58,619 nt of DNA from Pelargonium nanum (taxonomy: Eukaryota > Streptophyta > Magnoliopsida > Geraniales > Geraniaceae), in NCBI GenBank assembly GCA_036897485.1, contig JAYMTF010000071.1, positions 1-58,619 of the forward strand. The letters run 5' to 3'. Both the position numbers and the translations under genes were made by a program. Positions within the stretch are counted from its first letter, which is position 1; every line of letters starts with the position of its first letter. The notes under the pieces were generated by a model. That model was not told the origin of the DNA and did not search any database. It was given only the letters and a program-made list of their open reading frames with translations. Shown piece by piece: positions 48,080 to 58,619 of this stretch.

Positions 48080-51000
48080 TGATTGGTGAGCACTTTGCTT
48101 GAGATCTTGCTTAAAAGACAAGGCTGGCAGAGAGTTTGGTATTATTGAAGCTTTGAGCTCAAGGATTGGCTACTTCTTTTGGTCCTCTCTTCCAGGTTTG
48201 GTCTTTCCCTCACCTATTATTTGAATTTTATTAAAGTTAAGTTAGGGTTTCATATTCAGAAATGTTTTACTTTGCATCACACTTGTGTGTCATAGACTCA
48301 TAGTAGAGTCACCTTCTATAGTAACTTGATTCCTAAGCAATCTTTTCCCTATGAAAAATAAAGATTCCACCAATATAAGATATAGATAGATCAGGGTTTT
48401 TTCATGGTTTTACTTTTGGTTCAAAGAGTATTTGGTCAGTACATGTGCAGCTCTCTGTTCTCCTTAACCCAATCCCAAATCCCAACTATAGTTTTGTTTC
48501 AAACTCTGCCATTTGGGTATTGAACTTTAGTGGTTTTGATTAGAGGTGTAAATTTGGATTTTGGGTCAAGTTTTATTGGGTTCGGCTTGGAAATGATTAA
48601 GCTGAACCCAACCTAAAAGGAGTGCGGGTTGGGTTTGGGTTTTGCAGGCAAATTACGTGCATTCGTGTGAGTTTGTCCTGACTGGTAATTCTTCGAGAAT
48701 AAGTCAACTCGAAAAGTAGTCGGGCCTATTTTACGTGACTCGAACTCAAAAAAATTCGAGTTGAATTTTGGATGCGCACGGGCCCAGTTCCTAATTGGTA
48801 GCTCTAGCTTTGATTGATGATTATTGATTTAGGATTTTAAATGCTGTAGGATCAGACAAGTTATTGGTGAGACTTTTCTATTTGAGCTCAGATTTTAGTA
48901 CCTTTGGCATCATAAATTAGTTGGGTCATTAGACATATAGCTTAATCCTTTAAGTTTTAGTAAAGTTTGACACGATAGCAAAGATGGTTTAGCCATCTAT
49001 GGTACTATAGATTGTTACAACCAGACTTGACAATTTTGTCCCGAACCCGTGTGTACCCAAAATCTGATCCACATTTTTACAAATAATTTTTGGCTTGACT
49101 CAGGTTTGTTATTGAGCAATTGTGAGTCGGGTCTTTCTATGTAAAACCTACACCACTTGTATATCAGGTTAGATCTTTACCAGAATCCGGAAAAACTTGA
49201 CCTGAAATATAAATTTCAGCTCTGTATGGGAGGGAAAATGGTGTGATGTCTCACATTAAAAATGTGTGGAGTTTGATATTGATTGATTAACCTAGTTGGG
49301 TTATGCTCTTAACAACCTAAAATTTCAAAATTAAAGTCCAAAAGTTATGAATTAATTTAGGAAGCTACACTGCAGCTTATTATTCAACACACACAACTTT
49401 CCACCTTGTCTACCATATTAATATAGCATAAATATAAATATGGTGACAATTGAGCAGTCTCTTTCTGGTTGTTAGTTTGTTGCCCTCCTGATGTTGGCAT
49501 GGAGGCTTGAGTATAAGATACCAAGAGTAATAAATATGCAATCATGTCATGACCTAATAAAACAAATCAATTAAAAAATGAATAAATAAAGGTGTAAAGA
49601 ACTGAATTTGGCTCTTTTCAGTGTGTGTTTTTCCCTTTTCTTCTTTAGGAAGAGTTAAGATTTGGAGCAGAGTGAGTGCAATCTTTTTTTCCGGCGATAC
49701 CAACACCATGTTAGGGCTTCAACTTGAGATTTCTGAGAGAATTCAAACCCTTTAAACCATTTGGCCTGATGAGTGTTAGTGAGTGAGTGTTTTACTCCTT
49801 ACCACGTGGGTTGTGGATTAGCCGATTAGGGGTTTGCTTTTTCATAGCAACGTTTGTCAAAACTGACATTTCGGGTTTTGAATGGGATTTTGGTTGGGAA
49901 GGCCTAAAAAACCGACTTTAAAAATTGATAAGTTCTATTTTATGAAACTTGAACCCGGATAAGTGCGCATCTGATTTTGGGTGTCCGCGGGTTTGGATCC
50001 TCTCGTGTGTGAATTTGCTTTTTACTGGTTACTAGAGATCTGAACTGTCCATATGGCACAAAACAGAGGAACAAGGAAATGGTCCAACGTTTTTGGACGC
50101 ATTTTTACCTCAAATTATAGATGTAGCAGTTTCTTAAAGTTAACGTTTGACTCTAGTGCTACATTTGGGGCCATGTCATCAATTGAGGTCCAATTTTGGA
50201 GCAAAAATGTATCATGATCACATCTCAGAGATTGGGTTAAAACACACTTGAAAACTACTTTCATGAGTGCACATAATCAATCAATCAATCATTTTAAATC
50301 ATGTCTTGACCACATTTCTGTGTGAATAATGTTTGCTAAAACTGTATGTTATGATATTGGAAACAGAAAGAAAATAAAAGATGTGTCTGTGTATAAAAGA
50401 GAATAATTAGGTGGTGGTAGATGCTGAAGGCTCAAGACAACAGTTTCTTTAAATATACATATCTATATGTACATACCAGCTTCTGCTTCTTGGACCACTT
50501 GGACAATGACTTGTTTTCAACCAGCTAATATATACATATATATATATATACAATATTTCAATAATTAAATAAAAGTTGTGTTTAGACTATTGTGTTTGAT
50601 TTGAAGTTGATGATTTTAATTTCTAATTTGTTTAACAAGACATTAGTATTTTATATGAAAACAAATCAATATACTTAGTTGAATCTTGGTTAGTCCATTT
50701 TTTTTTTTTTTAATTTTTTTATCAGCAAGCAGTACTTTAGTCTACTTAAATCAGGTACTAAATTAGCACTAATTTAAGTTTGAGACATTCTATGAAATAA
50801 TGAAAATCATTAGTAAAAAATATTTCTTTTCTTTGTACTATCCATACATTATCAACAATATTCATAAGATAATATTAGAATCTCTTTAGTTATTAATCTT
50901 CTTAACCTTAAATAGAGATACCATTTTGAAACGATTGAAATATAATTTGCTTAACTGTTAGCGATTATTTATTTGGAAGAAATTCCTTAAACAATGTGAT

Positions 51001-51395
51001 ATCTTGGAGTATACTAAAATATAAAATCCCTGTCCTCTCGTTAAGACTAAAATGTTATCAACCAAACTCTTTAGCTTGATTTATTTTTGCAAGAGTTAAA
51101 AATCTAAGATAAATCATCTGCTACTGTATGTAACCTTAAACTTGACTAACTTCTGCAATGTAACTCGAAATGTATGATACAAACGTACTCATCAGAGTCG
51201 CAGATGTTTCTTATCCCCCAATATCATATACACATCTTCAAATTAGAATGGCAAGGTTGGAGCAATTGAAATTTGAACCAACCATTCAACTACTGTAAAA
51301 AAAAACTCTATAGGAAAAAAGCTGGAGATTGTAAAATTTTAGGTTTTTCCGGATAATTTAGGCGGGTCTGGAAACTGAGCTCGGGTTAGTTATCA
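48080..51395. other. Intergenic between MAP65 and ELMO genes
   Basis: 48010-48230 should include the MAP65 promoter. GGGTT/AACCC-rich degraded elements resembling the hAT-type MITEs occur near 49022-49225 (ends CAGACTTGACAATTTT and, reversed, CAGAGCTGAAATTTA; no duplication seen) and 49860-50010. Small AT microsatellite near 50530-50550. No gene was recognised. Confidence 0.5.
48541..48806. mobile_element. hAT-type MITE upstream of MAP65
   Basis: The ends are TAGAGGTGTAAATTTGG and, reversed, TAGAGCTACCAATTAGG. Flanks GTTTTGAT (48533-48540) and GCTTTGAT (48807-48814) differ at one base, consistent with an aged 8-bp target duplication. The interior carries GGGTT- and AACCC-type words but no reading frame. 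Confidence 0.75.
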
Positions 51396-54300
51396 TTAGC
51401 AGAGGAGGTTGTAAGATGGCATGTCCTCAATCCTTAAAACATCGTCCATTAGAAGTTCCCTCTCTAGTTGAGCTCTTGTGCTTCTCAAAACATCCTATAA
51501 AACACATAGAATCAATCAGTATATATATGATCCAATAACACCCAAACTGAAAATATGTTTGGTTCCATAACTTTGCATGGAGTATTTAAAACATAGGACA
51601 TGGACAATTAAAAGTTTGAGACAGTTAAGGTTCTTACATTGAATTCCATGTATGTGGCATTTCTGTCCAGCCACAGCTTGTCCATAACCACAAATGCCAC
51701 ACAGTAAAGCAAGTCAAAAGCCCACTCGTTCTCTGAAACCACACCCAAAGAAACCAGTTGTGTAAATTTATGCCGGTGAATTTGAACTTTTGAAACCAAA
51801 ATGGAATAATTAAAACTGCATAGACATGTATTCTGATATCGGAGTAATGATAGTGACGTGGCATGAGAAAGAATCAAAATGACTAGGGACTGTACTCGGG
51901 TTAGCTGTAGAAGGCCTTACCTGATAACATTTGAATGAAAACTGATCTAACAAACGTCCTAGGTTTTGCTGCACAGGAGAAAAGGTTGTCACCATTAGCA
52001 ATCTCATGATCAAGCTTTGAAATCCATATTGGTGCTATTTTTCTTAAGGGTACTCTTTTTTAGCACTTACAAGCATCGAGATCGAGCATTTGCATAATCA
52101 TGAATGTGATATTTACGCCGGCAACTGCAAATGGATATTCCCATGCAGCTCGCTCTCCTCCTTGCTTTAACAATAGACGCTGAAAAGATATCTGAAACCA
52201 TAATAGAATGTGTTCAGTATTTGATCCTTTGAGGCTAAATCCACTGTTGTGAAAGCTAATAGTCTTGTCACTACAAAACATGTTGCGATTCGAGTAAATA
52301 GGGTTAGGATCTTACTGAAAATGTCTTGGCAAAGAACAACAGGTTCTCCAAAGAAATGAATCCAGCTCCTCTGTTCAGCCAGAAAAGTTGTCAAGAACAA
52401 TTGATATGGAAGAAAGAAGAAGAAACAAAAATAACGGCCAATAGGTGTATAATAACCTAAAATCAGTAGATGGATCCCTCCCTTGCCATCCCATTTCTTT
52501 CCATTGATCGGATACCAAACCAAGAAGCTCCTGACCAGGGTATGTAGCAGACCATAAAGCTCTTAAAGCTTCCTGTCACCATAAAAAATTTCATTGTAAT
52601 TTGTGAGTAACCTATAACATAATATTAAACTGAACTAAATGACAAGAAACTTTGGAACTCTTACTCATGCTATGGCTATGCTAGCTCGATTTCAATATTT
52701 TTGTTTGTGTGTAACTGCGTAAGTGCAGTTTGGTTCATTACTCATGAAAGGTGAAATTTTGTCACACTAGATATGCCCCAGAAGCCAGAAGGTGAGTCTT
52801 TGCGCAACATTAAGGTTGTTGCCTTGTGATTTTAAGGTCACATGTTCAGCTCCATACATAAATAAACCTCCCTTAACCCCAAAATTGCATAGAAGCCCTG
52901 TGAGCTTGGTACCACTTGTGCCCTAAATTGAGTTTATGTCCTCTATGGTCAAGCTTACAATTAAGTGTTCCAAAGCCTATTCAATCTTATATACTAAACC
53001 TCAAATTCAGGAGTGAAGGTGAGAACACACAATATACCTGGTGGTCTGGCCTTGAAGCATCGAAGTAAATCTTCATTCGATTCTTCAACCTTTTGAGTCT
53101 TTCTCTCTGCATGTTTTGAATAATTAAATTGTTATGCATTTGAACTAAGTGATACATTCAGTATGGACACAAATGAGCTACAAATGTACTTGCCTGTAAA
53201 GGCGTCAACCTAATGCAAATCCGCTCATAGGTCCCCTTGCGCTTGAAGCAAACACAAGTCAGGCCTTTTCCTATCCATGTAGGCGTCCCACAAGTTGCAT
53301 CCTCTGCAAATCATCAATTGAATTCATTGTTTTAGCTATGAATTTTATTTTACTTCCAGCATAAGTTCTATAACTATAATTAAGGTCTCAACCAAAACTA
53401 ATAGTTGAATCAGTTGTTTGATAAGATATCATAACTTGTAAGTAAACCAATCTTTGAGTCACATACAAAGTCAATATGTGTACAAAATAGAACACAAAGT
53501 TAGAGTTGGCAAAAGGCTACCGACCCACCGGTTACCTAAAACCCAACCTGTTTCGGGTCAGGGTCTGGTTAGGCAAATTATAAAAAACTTAGGTCGGGTA
53601 TGTCCAGCAAAACAATACATTTTATGCCTAAAATCTGAAACTCAATTCGATCAACCCTACAACTCTATAGGGTTGGATTAGAGTTACGGTTCATCAACCC
53701 GACCCTACCCAACCCGGAATCTTGCCACCTCTCCACAAAGTTGAAAGCAAACACAGTGGTCAGTTACTACTTACTACTAGCAAGGAGAAAGAAAACAGGT
53801 GACACCCTTCAATTTCGAGAAAATTTCGGGTGTTGCGCGGATCATGGAGATAACTGTAGTTGCAACTTGCAACTGTGATTTTATTTATATATTTATTATA
53901 TAAAATTATTATTCTTTCGTGGCGTTTACGTAAGTGGACAGTCGTGTGCTGATAAATAGTCTCGTGTGGAAGTGGATATTTAGCACGCGCTGGGGTGCGA
54001 CGGTGGGACCACAAAAAAACCACATTATGTCCATGTGAATTCACTACGGTCGGGATCAATATCACGCGCCCGTAATAAGCGTCCCTAATCAGCATCATCA
54101 ATCTATGTTTTGGAATAACTTTATTTTCAAGTTAATCAATTAATAAATTTTGAGTATTTTATGTTTTTTATTTTATATTCAGTCAAAACTTTGATTGTAG
54201 TCACGGGTGATAGGACTCACGTACCACATTTGACAAATTTTCTACACAATAAACAAATAACAATTCATATTGTATATTTAAAATTTTGAAGTGCAAAAAT

Positions 54301-56540
54301 GTGTGGTTGGTTCAACGTTTCGGTCTAGAAGTTGCAAAAATTAGGGTTAAGAATAAATTTAACTATATAATTATCAATTGAATAATGACTGAACGATCTT
54401 TAATCAGGTACTATATGAGATAAATTTTTATATTAAAAAAATTCATGGGAACAAGAATTTATCTAAACTCTAAAGCATGCACCATTTGGTTCGCATGTCA
54501 GCTCTTGTTCTATAAATTTGAACTCAGCTATTTAATTGAGTATCGTGTCAAATTATTCATATTTAACTCAACTCGATACTAATCAAATCATATCTAAATT
54601 CGCTGATTTCAACATATACTACAATTTTTGTACGATCTGCACAAACAAATTGTTAACTCTTACAAAGACAAAAACAAAAAACTCTAGTTGACCCTGTCCT
54701 AGTTCTCTTGTGACCCTCCCCCAATAACTGGGGGTTCTAGATAGGTTCAAAGCATACACACGAGAAAATGCATGTGCATGTTCCTTTCCCAAAGTAATTA
54801 ATGAATATGGTTGTCCCTGGCCCAAACACAAGAGGTTTTTCTCTTTCAATTGGCCAAATATACTCTAAATCCATTTTTTCAAGCCGTTTTAATTAGGTGA
54901 GTAGTTGATTGGTGAGTTATTTATTAATCAAATAATTTAATGATCCAATCTTAGTTGAATCATTCAGTTAGATCTGAACTTAAATAATCAATTTATGTGT
55001 CACAATACACAAAAGAGTCAAATTCAAAGTCAGCCTACTCTCCAGAACTTATATTTATCAAATTATTCTAATAATATAGTTTAAACAAAAATATAAAATA
55101 CTAGTTTAAAAAACTTCACAAACTGAAATAATAGTATAACCCATGGACTATATATAGCAATTTGACCCGAATTCCATGAGGAACCGATATTCCACCTTGA
55201 GCGGAATGGGTATGGGATAAAAAGAATTGCTCGGACGGTTACTAAGGGCAACTATAAGTCGTCCCGCCCTACCCATACAGGTCATACCCGAATCCGATAA
55301 TTAAATAAATAATAATAAAAAAAATTCATATGAAACTTAAATATGATTAGTATGTTTCTACTTTATCGTTTTTTATGTTATAAATTGTTTATATAAAAAG
55401 ACATCACCCTGATAAACGGGGCGGGCATCAGGCGTACAAAACCAAACTATACCCACCCGGTTGTCATTCCTAGGATAACAAAATGGGTCAGAAATCATAT
55501 TCGGGTGCGGGACCCACACGACCCGGTTCAAACAAACCGCTCATTGCACTTTCATCATTCCTGTTCTCATGGCGCAGAAACCCCAAAAATTGCGCCAAAT
55601 CTGGGCCACGATAGAATCATGAACCACACGCCATTTCTCTCTCTCTCTCTCACACAACCATATCATCATTTTCATCACTCTCACTCTCTCTAATTAACGA
55701 ACACTCAGAGACTCAGTAAACACATATCTGATTGCTAATTCGCTACGGTTTAATCTATAGAACAATGAAGAAGCACAGCTTCACTGAAATTTGAATCTGA
55801 CAGATCAGTACCAAAAACAAAAATGATTTATCGATCCAAAACCAAAAGCGACTCCAATTGATCACAGAATTAGCGAAACGAGAAACGCACAGAAATGAAC
55901 CGAATCAATTCAATCAGAAACTCCTGAAAAGCTGAAAACGAAAAGAAAAAAAAAACATTGCTAATTTGCATTTGTTACTGTGTAATCTTTAGAACAATGA
56001 GGAAGCAGAGCATCATTTAATCTATCGATCCAAAACCAAAAGTGACTCCAATTATCAGAGAAATAGACAAACTAGGTTATTACAGAAATGAATCGAACCA
56101 ATTCAATCAGAAACTCGTTGACAAAAACTGAAAATGAAATAAAACGATTGCTAATTTGCATTTGCTACCGAGTAATCTATAGAGCAATGAGGAAGCAGAG
56201 CATCTTTGAATCACACAGATCAGCACAAATCGAGCAGAGCCAAAAACAAAACAAAAGGTTTATCGATCCAAAAACCAAAAGCGACTCCAATTGATCACAG
56301 AAATAGCAAAAACAAAGGAACAGAAACGAAGCGAACCAATTCAAATATCCAGAAACAGCCGAAGCAATGAATCAAATCAACCAGTAACTCTAGAAAATCC
56401 AGAAAGCAGCGAGCGAGAGAGAGAGAGAGAGATGGTGCGTGCGTACCTGAGGAGGAGTTGTGAGAGCAGCGAGAGATGGAGGAGGAAGGCGAGAGGGTGC
56501 GGATAGCTTGGAAGCTGGGCTGAGTCTTGACGACGCTCAT
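51396..56540 (-). CDS. ELMO/CED-12 domain protein
   Basis: Nine exons inferred: 56447-56540, 53194-53303, 53038-53106, 52457-52572, 52316-52370, 52071-52191, 51921-51968, 51638-51732 and 51396-51494 (268 aa). All phases fit. The N-terminus is serine-rich and lies in a distant first exon, 3.1 kb upstream. The ELMO domain follows: RMKIYFDASRPDHQEALRAL, LVSDQWKEMGWQGRDPSTDF, GAGFISLENLLFFAKTF, WEYPFAVAGVNITFMIMQML and NEWAFDLLYCVAFVVMDKLW. Known family: in animals ELMO proteins act with DOCK exchange factors or as ARL2-type GAPs; the plant role is largely undefined. Intron 2 uses a GC donor. Exon 1 is supported only by phase (a G completing GAG), a good CAG/GTACGC donor and an SSP-rich start, so it is less certain than the rest. 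Confidence 0.9.
53501..53733. mobile_element. hAT-type MITE in ELMO intron 1
   Basis: The left end is TAGAGTTGGCAAAAGG; the right end reversed is GAGAGGTGGCAAG. A perfect 8-bp direct repeat, CACAAAGT, flanks it at 53493-53500 and 53734-53741. The interior is rich in ACCCAACC and GGGTTGG words. An ORF of 75 codons across it is repeat-derived. Confidence 0.82.
55149..55474. mobile_element. Degraded GC-armed hAT-like element in ELMO intron 1
   Basis: The arms hold ACCCGAATTCC and GTCGTCCCGCCCTACCC on the left, and GGGGCGGGCATC and ACCCACCCGG on the right, with an AT-rich core. The right terminus GGTTGTCATTCCTA inverts to TAGGAATGACAACC, spaced like TATATATAGCAA on the left. Flanking 8-mers do not match, so the assignment is tentative. 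It resembles the element at the left window edge. Confidence 0.4.
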
Positions 56541-56840
56541 TGGCGATGAATTGATGGTGTTGTGTTGTGCGATCGAGGACAGATCGATCGATCTTCGTTG
56601 CTGGGTCTGGACCCCAAATCTGCGATTTTCTGTTTGTATTGTATGTGTTCACTGTCTCTGCGCTACGCTCGGATATCAAATTTAATGCTTTGGCTTATTG
56701 GCTCATTAGCTATTGCTTTTTTATATATATATGAAGAACCAGAGAGAGAGAGAGGAGCTCTCTCTGCTGTGCCTGTGATGCGATTCGTGTTGGTCCCTAC
56801 CTTTGTTTTGTGCGTTAGCTAGAGGCTCACCCGTGTGACT

Positions 56841-58619
56841 CTGTCTATCAAGTGAAATTACTTTTTTGCCCTCATGAAATTATTCCCATCTTGGTTCTTA
56901 GAACTTTCATGTTTCAACCCGATTTATTCTTTAAACTTTTTCAAACCTAAAATAGTTCCTGAATTTTGTAAACTCAAAAGAGTATATGAACTTTCAGTAA
57001 TTGACCCAATTTGGTGACTGAATTTTTATATAAGCGCTAGGGATATTACCATTTTGCATCAATATTTGAAAGTTTATAGACTTTTTGCGTCAAACAAAAA
57101 TTCATGGACTAAATTGAATTTTTTACCTTTTTATATGATTAATACTTCATTCATGCCACAATTAGGGTCTTAATTCTCATTTTGAGAATTTTTCTTTTGA
57201 TAAATTAATTGATGTTGTACTTTTCTTCTTTTAAACTTATAAACATGTGTTGTAGCAACTCAAATCTCTTAACATAAAAAATACTAACTAATTTATTATA
57301 TGAATATTATAACTAATTCACGTATAATTGATTTTTTTATATAAAAAAATAACACGCATTTTAATACAAAAATGTTAGACAAACATGACATTTATTTTGA
57401 AAAGAAAAACAGTACTCATTCTGTTATAAAATATGTTTTTTTTCATCCTCTCCCGCACTAGATTATATAAGGGACAACACTTTTATACACTAAGTTTAAA
57501 ACACATAAAATAATAAACAAAATTAAAGTTGGTCACAACTATTTGCAGCTAACTCACAATCATGCAAATGATATAAGGAGATCTAATTTCGTCGCATGCA
57601 TGTTTGAGGCCAAGTAAATAGTCGCTCATTGTTGTTGCTTCATGTGATACCGCACGGTTGTTCGGAGCGCTCGCCTCAAGGTCTTTTACTCACTATGTAT
57701 TCAAATAGTCATTCAAATGTGGCGCACGACCGTGTGATCTTCCAAAGCATTAATTTCATCATTATGCTTTGAATCCCTTTGATCACTTTCCCTTCAGTCT
57801 CCACCCACACAATACTAATTTCATTCCATACTAATCCATTATTTTGTTTACTATGATCATATTTTGTTCCATTCAAAATGATTTTACAATGACTCAAAAT
57901 TTCTTATACAAAGTTCAAGAGTTTTTATAACTTATACATGTAAATAAATAACTATTTTAATAACTTCAAAGAACTGTTTAATTTATTTAATAACTATTTT
58001 TATATAGAGTTCGTGTCAACTTTCTAGCTTCAAAATAAAAAATCTAAAACTACCAAACTAAAATCTTGAATTGCTGCCTCAGAATTTTGATTTAGTGTTC
58101 AAAATATTTTGAAAGAAACCTTTTTATAATTTAGGATCTTTGACTGTTGCATTAGAAATGATTTAGTGTTCAAAATACATTTTATATAGGAAGAAATCTA
58201 TAATCATTTTATATAGGAAGAAATTTGGAATCTTTTGACTGTTTTGTTGGGATTGAATTATTGGACAAAATTGTGCTTGAGTGGTCAGTTTCAAGCACTA
58301 TATTGTTAGTGTTATTCTAATTTATAAACCTCTCTCTCAAGACAAACAAAGAGATACCATTTTGGTTAATTGGTAGAATATTTTGGTAATTACAAACTAA
58401 GATCATCATTTACCATCTCATATACTCATGGAGAAGAATAGTGATAAATTTCAGCATATTTAAAATAAAAAATTGAATTCCATTAAAAAAATTGAATTAA
58501 AATTTATTAGACCTAATAAGTTTTTTTACATATAAATTACATGTATATCTTTATGAGTAATATGGACATCAGTTGACTGATATAATTTTATATCAGTTGC
58601 ACTAATAAGGTGGTGACAC
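56841..58619. other. Intergenic, no gene recognised
   Basis: It begins with the ELMO promoter region. 56890-57130 has the repetitive GAACTTT/AAAGTT words typical of 'TTTAGTCC' plant MITEs. 57170-57430 has a core (AACATGTGTTGTAGCAACTC) like the Stowaway copies but very decayed. The rest is AT-rich. Confidence 0.45.

Noticed and set aside
49022..49225. Another full hAT-type MITE
   Set aside because: The ends resemble the family, but flanking 8-mers (GTTACAAC and TATGGGAG) do not match, so I list it only as a degraded relative.

Overview
The window is nuclear DNA from a flowering plant, most likely a eudicot. Genes are split by short AT-rich GT-AG introns, intergenic DNA is AT-rich, and plant-type SINEs and MITEs are scattered through introns and gaps. 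The proteins include plant-specific forms: tail-anchored plant TOM20, MAP65, SRPP/REF lipid-droplet protein and plant complex I subunit P1. No phage, bacterial, viral, CRISPR, rRNA or convincing tRNA content was seen. The species cannot be named from the sequence.

Layout. 1-5.1 kb: gene-poor, with a GC-rich transposon arm at the left edge. 5.2-6.5 kb (+): F-box/Sel1/MYND protein. 10.2-13.8 kb (+): complex I subunit P1-like gene, with introns in both UTRs and a large tandem repeat in the leader intron. 14.9-16.6 kb (-): SRPP/REF (LDAP-like) protein. 16.7-21.2 kb: transposon-rich gap with a possible gene fragment and a long-TIR element. 21.2-25.9 kb (-): SCP1-like CTD phosphatase. 28.8-31.8 kb (-): TOM20. 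33.1-37.0 kb (-): ENY2, whose start codon is split by an intron. 39.36-39.79 kb (+): NF-YC13/Pol epsilon-type histone-fold protein, preceded by E2F sites. 40.1-43.4 kb (+): six-exon gene of unknown function. 44.5-48.0 kb (-): MAP65. 51.4-56.5 kb (-): ELMO-domain protein. 56.8-58.6 kb: no gene seen.

All multi-exon models were built by hand from splice consensus and conserved protein blocks, and reading phase was checked across every junction. From memory, the F-box, P1, SRPP/REF and ELMO genes resemble the neighbourhood At1g67340-At1g67400 of Arabidopsis, and TOM20 plus ENY2 resemble At3g27080-At3g27100. The window may therefore mix two ancestral blocks; this was not checked.

The genes are unrelated housekeeping genes, not an operon-like system. 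Two serve mitochondria (P1, TOM20), two act on chromatin or DNA (ENY2, NF-YC13), and one acts on microtubules (MAP65). The most notable signals are the ENY2 start codon assembled by splicing, tandem duplication of the ENY2 exon-3 acceptor into its own intron, the five-unit repeat in the P1 leader intron, a PIP-like box plus E2F sites in the NF-YC13 gene, two GC-AG introns, and a family of intronic hAT-type MITEs with recognisable 8-bp target-site duplications. I found no clearly new multi-gene system.
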